From Patagioenas fasciata (lineage: Eukaryota > Chordata > Aves > Columbiformes > Columbidae), in contig NC_092525.1 of assembly GCF_037038585.1 (NCBI RefSeq), forward strand, positions 21,534,867 through 21,598,866: a stretch of 64,000 bases of DNA, given 5' to 3'. Positions 30,401 to 41,716 of this stretch are shown in pieces. Positions within the stretch are counted from its first letter, which is position 1; each line of letters starts with the position of its first letter. A program made the translations under genes and the position numbers. The notes beneath the pieces are model-generated. The model worked only from the letters and a program-made list of their open reading frames with translations. It had not been told where the DNA came from and ran no database searches.

Positions 30401-33400
30401 GAACACTGCAGGGAGAAATGGTTTGTCCTTGCCTTTGTCACAGAGATCCTGTGCAGCACTTCAGCTCTTCAGGGTGGCCACTCTTTGCAAAACTCCCAGT
30501 TTCCACATGCTCCGTTGGGGACACCAAGGGTTGAATTCAACTGATGGAACTGGAAATGTGCTGTACCATATACAATGATAGGAAATGCTAAATAACCTAG
30601 AGCGAGGGGTGGGGGAAACAGTCAGTCTTTGTCACAAGCTTAGTACTCAAACTGAAGCTTTTGGCTTCTGGGCCTCTGTTGGAAAGTGTGTTTTAGTCTA
30701 ACCTCATCCTCCTTCACCTCCAATGATGACGAGTAAATACTTGTTTGCAAATCAGTAGGCTGCTGCAGTGATGGACACCAAAGAAATGCCCTAGAGAAAA
30801 TTAATAATTCTCTGTTCTGCACAGGGCTTGGCTGGTGTGCAGTAAATATAGTCAATGTGTGATCCAGACGCTCTGCCAATGGAGAGAGAAGAGAAAAGCG
30901 ACTGGCTGCTCATTCCACAATCCCTATCTTCAGTGCATTGAATATTTTGGTCCCCAGGCAAAACGACTGTGGGGCCATGTTATGAAGCCAGTACTATAAC
31001 TCATTTACAGCAGGCATGAACTGAGGTTTTACCAGTAATTCTAGTCCTGGCATGTCCCAGTGCTGAGGACTGGATTTTACAAGCTGAACATTCCTAAATT
31101 GTGCTGTCCTGTTTTTTTTGTTTGTTTGTTTATGACTTAAGTTTATTTTACTACCTGTGTTGTATAGGCATGGAGTGAGAGATGAATCTATTTATGGATT
31201 TATGTAGAGAAATACTACAGATGAATGTTTGAGGAAACTAACTGCAGCTGTGAACAACCATGTCCTCAATGGAGGCTGGTCAAACCCTTCTTTATGTTTT
31301 TTTTTTTCCTCAAAGTCCTCTAGAATGATCTGCCAGGAACTGGGGAGGCAGGGAGGAGGGATATGTAGTGTTACAGTGGCTTTTGGAGATGCTGGTAATT
31401 TCTTGCAGTCTCTGTAAGACAAAGGTGGATTCAAGATTGATTTTTCCCAAAATATGCTAGCTATTGAAGAGAGCCTTGTTTCTAAAAGATAAGTCACAGT
31501 GATCTCAGGAATTTCTTTTTTTCTAACTGCAAGAGCTATAAACAAATCTGTAAGTTACGAGGCAATAGCTTAGTACATCACTAGATAATGTGTGGTCAGT
31601 TTGACCCTGCTGTCTTCATTTAGGAGGTCACTTTAAAACCACTATAAAGAAGGGCTTTGTGCTGCCTTAAAGGGATATGGGCAATCTCTAAGAAACGGGC
31701 ATGCTTACAGAGACAATCCTTTTGGCTCAGTTTTTGTTTGGTTGTTTCTCTTTTACTATCTGTGGTGCAGTAAATTAAAACAAAAACAAGTCTGGACTTG
31801 GCATGTCTTTGTAAATAAACTGCTGTGTGTGAATTGACAGCTCATTTACAACCAGGTTATTTATAACGAAGTTTGTTATTTCTCCCAACAGAGAGCTTGT
31901 TTTGCCCTATATTAACAGAATGCTTATGGTAACACCTCCCACCTCTGTCTATACTGCAGCAGTTACACAAAGGCCTCACAATTTCAATTGTGTCCTTTTG
32001 AAATTCAGTTTTGTTGCCTCCTGGAGTAGAAGCAGGGATTTCAGTATGTGAGCTAGAGATTAATACTTCAACTCTGCTTGTTTGCTCTGCGCAGTTCATG
32101 TTACCTGTATCTGTCCTGCTTCGTTCCTCTCCTCCCACAGAAGAACTACTTGGGGAACTGGAGTTTTCAGCATCTGCAAGTTTCTCAAAGATCTGGTTTG
32201 TGATCAGCCATAGTGCTGAGGCCAGTTACAACCTGACAAAGGTAAAGAGCACACTTTGAAGACATTATGATAAACTGGGGTCCCCTTTACATAATGTTCT
32301 TTTACCCCTCCTCTTTCCCTCACATTTTACAGATGATCTCTCATTGTCGTCATGTATTCAGCTCTCAGGCAGCATCATCTCCAACTGGGACAGCTGTGCC
32401 TCTGCTTGTGCAGCTGTGACCACAGGGGCTCATGCTGTCTGGAGCAAAGAGGCTGTAAGTCTCCAAAGCCACCTGTAGACCCTGAGAAAACCACTGTTGT
32501 GGCAATGACCTGATCTTTGCTGCTATCAGTGAGAAAAAAGCTCAAGTATCAAACATGTTTAAACTTTGTTTTTCTCCTCACTGCTCTGAGTAAGCTTTGA
32601 GTTGGGCCTGGTGTGATACAGCCTTGTGTGTGCTCATGGTGTATTTACACTAAACTGTGCAGGGGTGGTGCAGGACTGCCTAGTTTCTGTGGCTAACGTG
32701 GTCTGGGAGCTGGTGTTGGTGTCACAGCCTTGTCCTACCACCACCAATGCCCACAACCACAAGGGCAGGGAAATTGTTGGTGTTTCAGTGCCGCCTGGCT
32801 ACAAGGACACCAATCGGCACAACTAGCGCCATTGGTCCAGCAATTGTCTATGTCCTGGCTTTTTCTTAGTTGCTGTGAGGTACAATCTCACCCTAGCCTG
32901 AGCTAACCTTAGACTACTATCTGTTTTCTCTTTTTTTGCTCACCAACTAGGAGTGAATGGGCAGATGGGCAAGTTTCTGGTTACTTATCACCTGTGTCCT
33001 ATCTTGACTTAGGGAGAGGATATCCAGGCAAGCAGTTGGATTCCTCTGGATGTTTTTTATCCCATATTGCAAACTCATGTTTCATATCTGACTTGAAATG
33101 AAGCACCCCCAGAGACTAGCTTCAGGGACTGAAGATAGACTGTCTGCCTTAACTGGAAGGTCTGATTTGGTGATGCATGATGGCAACTTCATTAACAGAG
33201 GGAAGAGGCAACTGGGCTAGCTGTGGGTCATGCTATGACCCATGACCACAGCACTTGGCAACTAAGAAGGCTAATGTGGAGAAATCTCCTCCCCCCCTGT
33301 ATCGCTGTCATGGGGGAAGAGGCCAATGACTGGTTTATGCAAGGACACAAGGACGGGAGACACCCATCTAACTCGTGGATGTAGTGACAACATTGGGTGA

Positions 33401-35529
33401 ATCAGTATTTGCTGTACAGCTTGTGCATACAGCGAAGTCATGGTGACCCAGGGCAGAAAACAGTCTTAGCAGCTACGCTTGCACTTCCTTGGCCTTTGTT
33501 CCAGAACCGAAACATATGAAGCGTCTTCTGATTCAGCAGAGAGAGAAAGGGAACTACTTAACTCTTTCATTAGGATAATGATTCAAGGAGCACTTGTTTC
33601 TCCCAGCACTTGTTCCTCCAATGTCTGTGGACTTGCCAGAGGAGCCAAGTCGTTTCTCTGAAAGAGCTCTAGACATTAAGTCCCTCTTGGGCACAGCTGG
33701 GTCTGGAGGAGGATGTCTATCCACCACCTGCTTCCCTTGCTGAGGCCCAGGGATGGGCATTCCCAGCTGGATAGTGCCAGCAAAGACAGGGCAGCTGCCG
33801 AATGCCTCACTGGAAACTGGGGAAATACTGTTGTGAGAGAAGGTTTGAGTCCATGTAGCCTCATTTCCTACTGGGCTGGAAGGAATGTGGGTAACTGCAG
33901 CTTGAAGTATGCAGTCCATGAGAGATCATCTGCCACAGACATTTATCACGCTGTGAAGGGCCTTAACCCTACAAGCTGTTGATACTTGGAGCTGGAATGT
34001 GCTTCAGTCCAAAACCTTATTGGCCAACTGTGTGTAAAAAGGCTTTTAAAATTTTTTTTATTTTTTATTTTTTTTTAAATCGATTCTGAGGGTGCCCAGA
34101 GCACGGAGGCGGCTTCATGCCCCCTCCTGCTGCAGACCACGGAGCAGCCCAGCCCTGGGCTATTGCTAAGCGAGTGGCGGCACCTGCCGGTATTTTGCTG
34201 AATATTTTGGATAACGGTGAGGAAAAGAAATGGAATTAAAACAGCGGTTCAGAGCAGGACACGCATGGCCTGAGGTAGAGAATTCACAACGGTGTTGGTT
34301 AACGAGGTGAGAGCAGCCAAGTGTTGAAGTCTGTCCTTTTCTCGGCTTGCTGTGGGAAGATCCATAGCCATGAAAGAAAATCCCCCCAGGAAGTTATATA
34401 ATATACCCAGAACTACTTGTTTTCTAGGAACCCCCCTCTAGTTTAGATATTTAGACAGTGTGCATCAATGTAGGTGTAATAATTTGAACAAGCTGAGGCC
34501 ATGTTCAGCATCCACCTAAACACTAGTTGTACTGGAAGCAGAGGGATTACCCTGGTTATACTATACTCTGGGATAGTATTTCCTCAGTAAACCCTACTGC
34601 CTCTTCACATCACTAGGGTTTAGATTGTTACCACAGTGTATTTGTGTCTTAAGGAATTGCTGTTTCTGGTGGCACTGCCAGGTGCCCTTAGCAATTCCAA
34701 ATGGAAGAGAAGGAGCTGTTTTGTTCCAAGGGCCCTGCAGGCCGATGGGAGCGGGGCATGGAGGTGGGCTCGCGGAGCGCGGAGAGGTGGTGTGGAGCTG
34801 CAGAGAACAGCTGTGCAGAAGGATAACGTATGCTGAAAATTTTTACTCTTCTTTTTATAAATACCCGGGATATCACCAGTAAAATGAAGTGTTGATAATG
34901 AGATTTGTTTCCTACAGACGTAAGGTGAGGATTTCTTCCTTTTCATAGCATCTCGCTTCCACTAGCATATTCTGAGGACGTTTAACCAGTTTTTTACCAA
35001 ATTTGACAGAGAGCTATTAACTTCTAACAGTTTAAGACATGATCTTACACAAGACCCTATTACCGCCCTTGTTGAAGCGAAAGGCTTGCAGGCTTCTTTG
35101 GTAGATTTCAGGGCATCCACGCTGGGCAGGAAGGAGGAGAGGCACTGCAAACGGGTCTTCATTAGTACTGCTGCTCCCAGAACTGCTTGTACCATCTCAA
35201 GATCTCATGTCTTTTATGGAGAGTCACCTCCCTCCCACCAAATCCACAACATTCATAGCATTTGCCAAGAAAAAGTCACATGCTCCTGTCTTGACCATTC
35301 CTTTATTGTGTAGGGTGGCATATGTTATTAACGAGATGGATAAAACGGAGCAAGGCACTTTGTGCAGCATCTGTGCTGCAAGATCTTGGTAATCTAGCTG
35401 TGGGATGCTCCTTGGGAGGCATGTAGCAAGACACCAGTTTGGTAGCTGTCCCTCCTCCTTGTTCTTAATCTCCCAAGCTTCTCCTTTAGGTTTGATGTGA
35501 ACAGGCATGATTTTCAACCAGATGTCTGC

Positions 35530-35553
35530 CTGATTTACACCCGTGTAAATCAG
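35530..35553. repeat. Perfect inverted repeat (palindromic element core)
   Basis: CTGATTTACAC, a 2-base spacer, then GTGTAAATCAG: 11-base arms, fully complementary. Flanked by AGGTGACTCCGAG. The text resembles the core of palindromic repeats I recall from reptile and bird genomes; family name not assigned. Confidence 0.75.
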
Positions 35554-35999
35554 AGGTGACTCCGAGTCACTCCTATCTTTGAACTGTCCTGGTGTAGTCA
35601 CAGACCTGCCACGCTGCACCTGTGCTGACAGCAGCAGGTAGTGCAGCAGGGTGCAGACATCTCCGAGCTGGCAAAGAGTTGGCTGGTAAATCTTGCTGGT
35701 GCAAAGCTGCACATCATAGCTCAGCCTGTGCTTGCCTGGAACCAGGCCCAAGCTACTAAACCCAGCTAGATTGCTTCCAGACCTGCATTGGCTCAGGAGG
35801 AGCCAGTGCAAATGTCACTGTTCTGTGCTGCTTGCACTGAGCTAGTTTATGTCACTACCAGAGTGGGTCAGCTCCAGGCACCTGTAGGAGAGGAAGAGAA
35901 TGATGCATGCCACTGTATAAAGAGGAGCACTGAATGCATCTGAAGCTGTGTCATTGAGGAGATGTCTTGGGCAGGATGTACCTGGTTCTAACACATCTC

Positions 36000-37060
36000 C
36001 TCCTTCCTGGGCCCAGGCTGTTGGCAGGGTGGCTGCTGGCAAGGTGCGGGTGCTCAGACGAGCTCAGAGCGATGCCCGCGGTGAGCGCGGAGCTCCCGGC
36101 TCCCTGCTCTTCTCAGGCTCGGCGAGGCTGTGGGAGGGGGCCGGAGCCCGCTGCCCGCCGCGCCGCTGTTAAAGCCCCGAGGGGCGGCCCCGGCGGCACA
36201 GCCCTCCCCCTGCCCGCCCCGGCCGGCCCGAGCGAAGGGCTGGCCCCGCCGCCGCGCCAGGGTAATGGCCCGGGCCGCCTTCACTCAGGCAGCCGGCTGT
36301 GCGGCGGGGCTGCGGGGCTGAGCCCATGAGCCCGGCGCGGCGGCGGCGGGAGCCGGCGGGCAGCGCGTCTTCCCGTGCGGCCCCTCCCAGGTAGGAGCAG
36401 GGGGGCGCGGCTGTCACCGCCCCGCTGAGGCGTTGCTGTCCCTCCCGCACGGCCGGGGCCGGTGACCCAGGGGCTGCGGTGAGCCCGGCGTGAACGCCCG
36501 GCGTCGGCAAACACGCCTCGCGGCGCTGCGCGTGCTGCCGCCGCGTCCGCTGTTGCCTGGGTGTCCGCTGTTTGGATGCCTCAGCTGAAAGGCACCGGCC
36601 TCGAACACAGTCCCGGCCGTGCCGTGCGCCGGGCTCCCCTCCCCTGCCGGCCGGTCTCGCCTTCCCCGCAGCGGTTACGAAAAGCCTGTCGGTGTTGCCT
36701 GGAGAGGGAGGAAAGCCGAGGCGCGGCGCCAGCCTCCCCGTCCTTTCCAGGCGGGACGTCGCTGAGGTCTGATCCCCCCCCCCCCGTTTCTTCCCCGGGG
36801 TGCGTGCGAGCGGGGCTGCGGGTGCGTGGGGCTCCTCGCGGGCAGTCGTTAACGGCCGTTGGCGGCGCGCGCGAGGCTGAGGGGGCGGCCGGGCTGAGGA
36901 GGCGACTGGGCTGAAGCGGCCACGGGCGCTGACACCCCGTGTACCCCTCGGTGCAGGAGAGCGGCGAGGGCCCTGGCAACCGCTGGACGCGGACATGCAC
37001 TGTGAGCCCGTGGGGGGTCAGAAAGCCAACGCCGGTTCGGCTCGCTGCGAGGTGACCGAT
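36000..37060 (+). promoter_or_regulatory. GLIS1: CpG island at the GLIS1 5' end
   Basis: About 1 kb of very GC-rich, CpG-dense sequence before and into the GLIS1 exon, with many GC boxes. It holds a splice-donor-like CAG|GTAGGA at 36390/36391 and an acceptor-like GGTGCAG ending at 36956, so a non-coding first exon joined to an exon starting at 36957 is possible. Long open frames on both strands here (such as minus 36169-36996) are a by-product of missing AT-rich stop codons. Confidence 0.75.
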
Positions 37061-37346
37061 AAATGCCAGGGAGCGCCTGTGAAGGAAGTGCCGTGGGTGG
37101 CTTGTCCCAGCGCTGGTAAAGCTCTTTTGAATCCTCAGATGTCCTTTAAAGTGACTGTCAGCAACAGCAGCGACCACACGGAGCCTCAGCAGAGCCCCCC
37201 TGAAATGTCAGCGCCTCTGCTAGATTTCGTCCCCAAAAGACCCAGCATATTCGAGAGGATCCCGATTCTGCCCAGGGCGCAGGAGCTGCGATGCGCTAGA
37301 GGCTCCAAAGAATATTTCCAGCAGCAGAAACATCAGAGCGTGAAGG
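36995..37346 (+). CDS. GLIS1: GLIS1, first coding exon (partial gene)
   Basis: GLIS1 is a Kruppel-like transcription factor with five C2H2 zinc fingers, which are encoded by later exons outside this window. This exon gives 117 residues plus one base, from ATG at 36995 to donor AAGG|GTGAGT. Identification rests on three points: it begins MHCE like the long human GLIS1 isoform as I remember it, a MSFKVTVS segment resembles MAFRIAVS at a similar place, and it is the next plus-strand gene after NDC1 exactly where synteny predicts GLIS1. There are no zinc fingers here; the sequence is Pro/Ser-rich with basic stretches (LLDFVPKRPSIFERIP, KEYFQQQKHQ). No in-frame stop separates the ATG from the acceptor-like site at 36956, so a longer N terminus cannot be excluded. 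Confidence 0.7.
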
Positions 37347-38773
37347 GTGAGTTTAAAAATGTATAAACTGAACACTACCACCACAAAAAAAGTATATCCA
37401 CAAACAAACAAAAATGTGTATCAAGCTCCTTTTATGTTTGTTTGGGGCTTTTTTGCCCCCTTCTTTTTGGTCTTAAGAATATTTTCTAACTTGTTTATTT
37501 AACTACAAGCTTTAAAGCTTTTTTTTTTTTTTTTCTTTAAATGTCTGTGCACCTTGGAGGTGTAGGATAAACTCGACTGTTTTTTTGCCACTGGGCAGTA
37601 GAAATTTTTTCAATATTTTTTAAGAAATCGTGTGACCAACATCTTCTTTAGTTCTCCTGAGCGACTGCTGCTCGGTTTGGTCGCTTCTCAGCGGTGGTTG
37701 TTTTGAGGATGGTGCTGGACACGGGGTTAGTCTGTCCTGCACCTTAGCCTGTGGGGGGGGGTGTTTGTTTGTGAGTATGCCTGACTGACAAGAAATGCCA
37801 GGTTCTTATTCAACAGTTTCACTACGGTTGCTTGGATTTATAGTTTGTATTTCAAGGAGGTGCTACAAACGCTGGATTCAGGCAGTGAATCCTCAGAGTC
37901 AGGATTCCTGGTGCCTGAAAGGCATGGCGTAAGGTCAAATTCTGCTACTTAACAAACGCCCAGTTTTCATCAATCCATTGTTGGGACGTGGCACTGAAGT
38001 TAGGTTAGGAATTGCCCACTAAAATCTGTTAGTTACCCTTTTGAGCCAGAACTTGTTAACTGAGCTGGTACTTGTTAATCAAAATTTAGTTTTGAAATAA
38101 TCCCTCTGAGGTATCACTGGGTGAATGCAGAGGGAGTTCAAATGTTCTTTTACAGTCCAAAGCAACTTATAGAGACACATGTGTACCTGAGGTTATTAAT
38201 ATGAAAGCAATGGTTTTTTGTGAAGTGAAAAAGTTAATCCTATTTTTCTCAGTCCTCTCCTGCTCTGTGTTTTAGAGATGTACATGCTGGTTTCTTGTTG
38301 GTGTAAGACAGTTCCCACTAGGATTTTTTCAGTGCATCCCTTTCTATCCTTTCTTCTGAAAAATAAAAGTAGACTGTGTGCCCTTGGACTACTAACATTT
38401 TCTTTTGTGAGCTCGTTACCTAGGGTGATGGCACCTTACATAGCCATGAAGTTATGTTAATGAACACCTCAATCTGTGCTAGGTCTGTCCTGCAAACGGT
38501 AGGATGTATTTGTTCATCACTAGTGAATGCAAACAAGAGTGGAGCAACAGGTTATAAATTACCTTTTTTATTTTTCTGTTTGTTAATGCTGCAGTTCTCC
38601 TCTCCTGATTTAGGAAAAAAAAAAAAAAAAGGTTGTTAATGTTTGGCAAGAATGAAATGAAGGTCTGTTACGCAGAACCCGGTTTGGAGGAGGGAGAAGG
38701 ACGGTTCACAAAGTATGAAGGGACAGCTACGAGCTCTAGTACTGCTCTGCCGCTATGGCTACTGCTTGTAGAA

Positions 38774-38881
38774 GGGACTCGTGAGATGTTTAAGCTGGTA
38801 TGAACCTGAGTCAAGTGGTATCAGCCTCACTCGTGGAACAATTAGGGTTCGTACCAGCTTAAAACATCTCATGAGTTGCCC
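38774..38881. repeat. Long inverted repeat, hairpin-forming
   Basis: Arms of about 36-40 bases (38774-38809 and 38843-38881) around a 33-base centre. Both arms contain TGAGATG and TTTAAGCTGGTA when read in the same sense. Only a few single-base gaps and three substitutions separate them, all C/T or G/A. Family not assigned; an old palindromic DNA element or a structured RNA would both fit. Confidence 0.85.
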
Positions 38882-41108
38882 TATTGAAGTAGACTGTTGA
38901 AGTGCTTGCCTTTTTTTTTTTTTTTTTCTCCTTCAAGCTACTTACTCCTCTTGTCATGGTTATTTCTCTAGTGGATGCTGCAAAGGTCAAGAATGTAGGG
39001 AAGTAAAGAAAAAGTGTGAATTCCATTCACTTGGGACTTCTTATAGTAGGTATAGATGGGCAGTGGGAGAGGATGCTAATTTATCTTTCCTGATTGATAA
39101 ATTTTCCCTTTTCACCACTGGGAAAAAAAACAACCACGTTTTAAGTTTTGTTCCTGTTTTTTGTTTAATGCACTTTCTGTCCAGGCTGTTACCTTGTGGT
39201 TGCTTCAGCATGTGGGTGACTTGAGTCATGGGAGTTAGTAGGAGGTATCCATGGTCAGGATAGGGTTCATTTACTGAGTGTGGTGATTTGATAGATAATG
39301 TTGGATTTTTCCACAGACAGCAGTATTGGGTTTTTTGGGGAACAGTTGTTCCCCCCCCTCTTTAAAAAATTATTTATATATTTTTTAACCTTGTGAAGAT
39401 ATTTTTAGGAGAAGTTAGGGAAAGAAAAATTTTGGGCTAGAGTTGGATTTCAAGTATGTGGGCTGTGATGCTTCTTCTGGTGTCACCAAGTGCCTTAGTG
39501 TCCGCTTGAGCATTTGGGAGTTCTCCCACCAAATACTGAGAGCTGCCAGTGCCTGCTCAGCACCCTATCCTTCTGCATCAGTTTCACAGAAATAACAGAA
39601 GGCACTCAATTGCTCACTGGGATCTAATAGTAAAATCAGAGCTCTGTGTATCCAAAGGGAGTTATGCCGCAGATCGGAGAACTGCTTATCTTTCAAGGAG
39701 TGGTGTAAACTATCTTCCAACAACCCTGGTTCTCTCAAGAAGATAAGGGCTAAGGATGGCTGTACGTACAAATGATATAAAAAGATACATCTAGAAAGGT
39801 TTTGAGAAGGAAACTGGTGACACCTTGATTTCAGATCATCATGCTGTGTGTCTCCTGCTCTCCAGCCCCAGAGTACCATGTATCCAGTAATTTCCTCTGC
39901 AATCTGGGTTAGATTACAAAATGTGCCTCCTGGTTTTGGTTTATCCACAGTTGAAAGCTGCATGTAGGGAGGGTAAAAGACCCTCTTTAACAAGAGCAAA
40001 ATCAATTTTTATAGTTGCATGTAAAAAGACTTTTTTTTTTTTTCCTAAACATGCCTTTACTTTCTTTTTTAAGTTGTGTTTGTTTTTTTTTTTTCAAAAA
40101 AGAAGAAATCAAAATGATACACTACTCGCCTAATAAAACGGGCAGCTTTGAAGTAATCACAATGGGAAAAAAGCATCCTGCTGTTATAATGTCTGTGTGG
40201 TGTTATTCCACTGCTTCACAGTACTTAAGTTATGATCCTGCAAAATGCTTCTGTCCCTGAGTAAGTCTTATTATATGAACAACCAAATAAAAACTTAAGG
40301 GGTGGTGGTGAGGGTTACTTCTGGGAATCAGATCACTTGTGTCTAAACTTTCCAGGATGGAGCCGTTGTTTGTTCACTAAAAATATCAGTATTTTGGAAC
40401 TGTGCTTCATGTTTTGTTCTGTTTGGGAGCTGTTTAAAATAAACACCCAGTTTTCACTCAGCCTCCCCCTTCTGGTATGATTGGCTGTGATACACACCAC
40501 GCTTTTCTTGATCATTGATTTCTCTGGGTGTCAAAAGGCAGAGTATTTGCACCCAGATGGTGCTTCCTACAGGCATTTGTAGTCTGCTCAGCATAGAATT
40601 AACTGTACCCTAAGGTATGATGTCCAATTTACAATGTTTTCCAGGGATTCTGTGGGTTTGGTTCTGTTTTGTTGTATTTCATGCTACAGTATTACTATTA
40701 TGAAAGTAACACAGGGCAAAATAATTGTTGTCACCTGGGAAGAAACTTTTGTGAAAGAAAGCTGTAGTGGTGGCAAAAAAGTAATCTATAAAGATGTCAG
40801 ATATCTGAGTGTTCTTTAATTACATTGAGTATGCTTGTTATTGGGCAACACTTATCCTTTTCATTCTTTTCCAGTTTTGTTTGGCGTACCTGATTCGTGA
40901 CTCAGTAGAAATGACAAGATTTATCCTGTTAGTTGTGCCACTGGGAAATCATCCAAATGGCACAGACCTTTGCAGTAACCACTTCAGTTATTAACTTACA
41001 GTGGACAAAACAATTAGCTGTTCTGGTTGCAGTGGCTGGATGTTTCTTTGTTGAGAGTATTTTTTATTCAGACAAGGAAAATGTTGATTGGGTTTCTTTT
41101 CCTGTTGT

Positions 41109-41135
41109 TTTTTGTTTTGTTTTGTTTTGTTTTTT
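41109..41135. repeat. (TTTTG)n simple repeat
   Basis: Four to five TTTTG units on the plus strand, flanked by T runs. Confidence 0.85.
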
Positions 41136-41691
41136 AGCTGTATCTCCTTTCAGCAAACATACGACTAAAGTATTGAAATGTTTTAATTTTCTGCTGTTGA
41201 GAAGGAGAATTGAATCTTGTCATGTCAACCCCTTGTGACTATTCCCTCAGTTAGCAGGACAGTCTTTGCCTAAGAAACAGTTTAGACTGTTGGGATCTTA
41301 AGCAAAAGCATATGTTTTGGCTATATGACTTATTAGGTGTATCGACTGGTCTTGGACCTGATAGTGCCGTTTTCTTTCATATACCTTGTCTGTATTCACC
41401 TGGATTATCCCACTGGAACAAATGGGACTGCCTAGAACTGATAAATATTATATGGGTTGATAAGGAGACAGGGAATGGGCTCACTGGTACGGTGATCTCT
41501 AAACTCAATTTTATATAGATGTGTAGTAATTTTTTTTTTTTTTTAAATTTTCACCATATTTCTCTTGCTTGCTGTATTACGCATTAGAACTCTCCACTAC
41601 AAAAAAGGAATTTAAAGCTTTATTGGAAACAAACTTGCAGTAACAGAACTCTTTTTTATTTCATGATCTCACAAACCCACTTTTTTTTGGT

Positions 41692-41716
41692 TGTTTTTTT
41701 TTTTTTTTTTTTTTTG
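41692..41716. repeat. Poly(T) tract
   Basis: Run of more than 20 T, broken by a single G near its left end (TTTTTTTTGGTTG precedes it). Confidence 0.8.

Larger units (their letters stand above)
26331..35999. other. Intergenic region between NDC1 and GLIS1
   Basis: About 9.7 kb with no gene I can support. Part of the left end may be a longer NDC1 3' UTR. Longest open frame is on the minus strand at 35224-35811 (195 codons); it resembles nothing and runs across an inverted-repeat element at 35530, so it is judged non-coding. A GC-richer patch occurs at about 28570-29120. Otherwise AT-rich unique DNA with short T and A runs. Confidence 0.7.

Noticed and set aside
35224-35811. Minus-strand open frame of 195 codons in the intergenic region
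   Set aside because: No resemblance to a known family, no exon-like signals, and it crosses the palindromic element at 35530.
36169-36996. Minus-strand open frame of 275 codons
   Set aside because: It lies wholly in a CpG island where stop codons are rare; Arg/Gly/Pro/Ala-rich text is typical of such artefacts.
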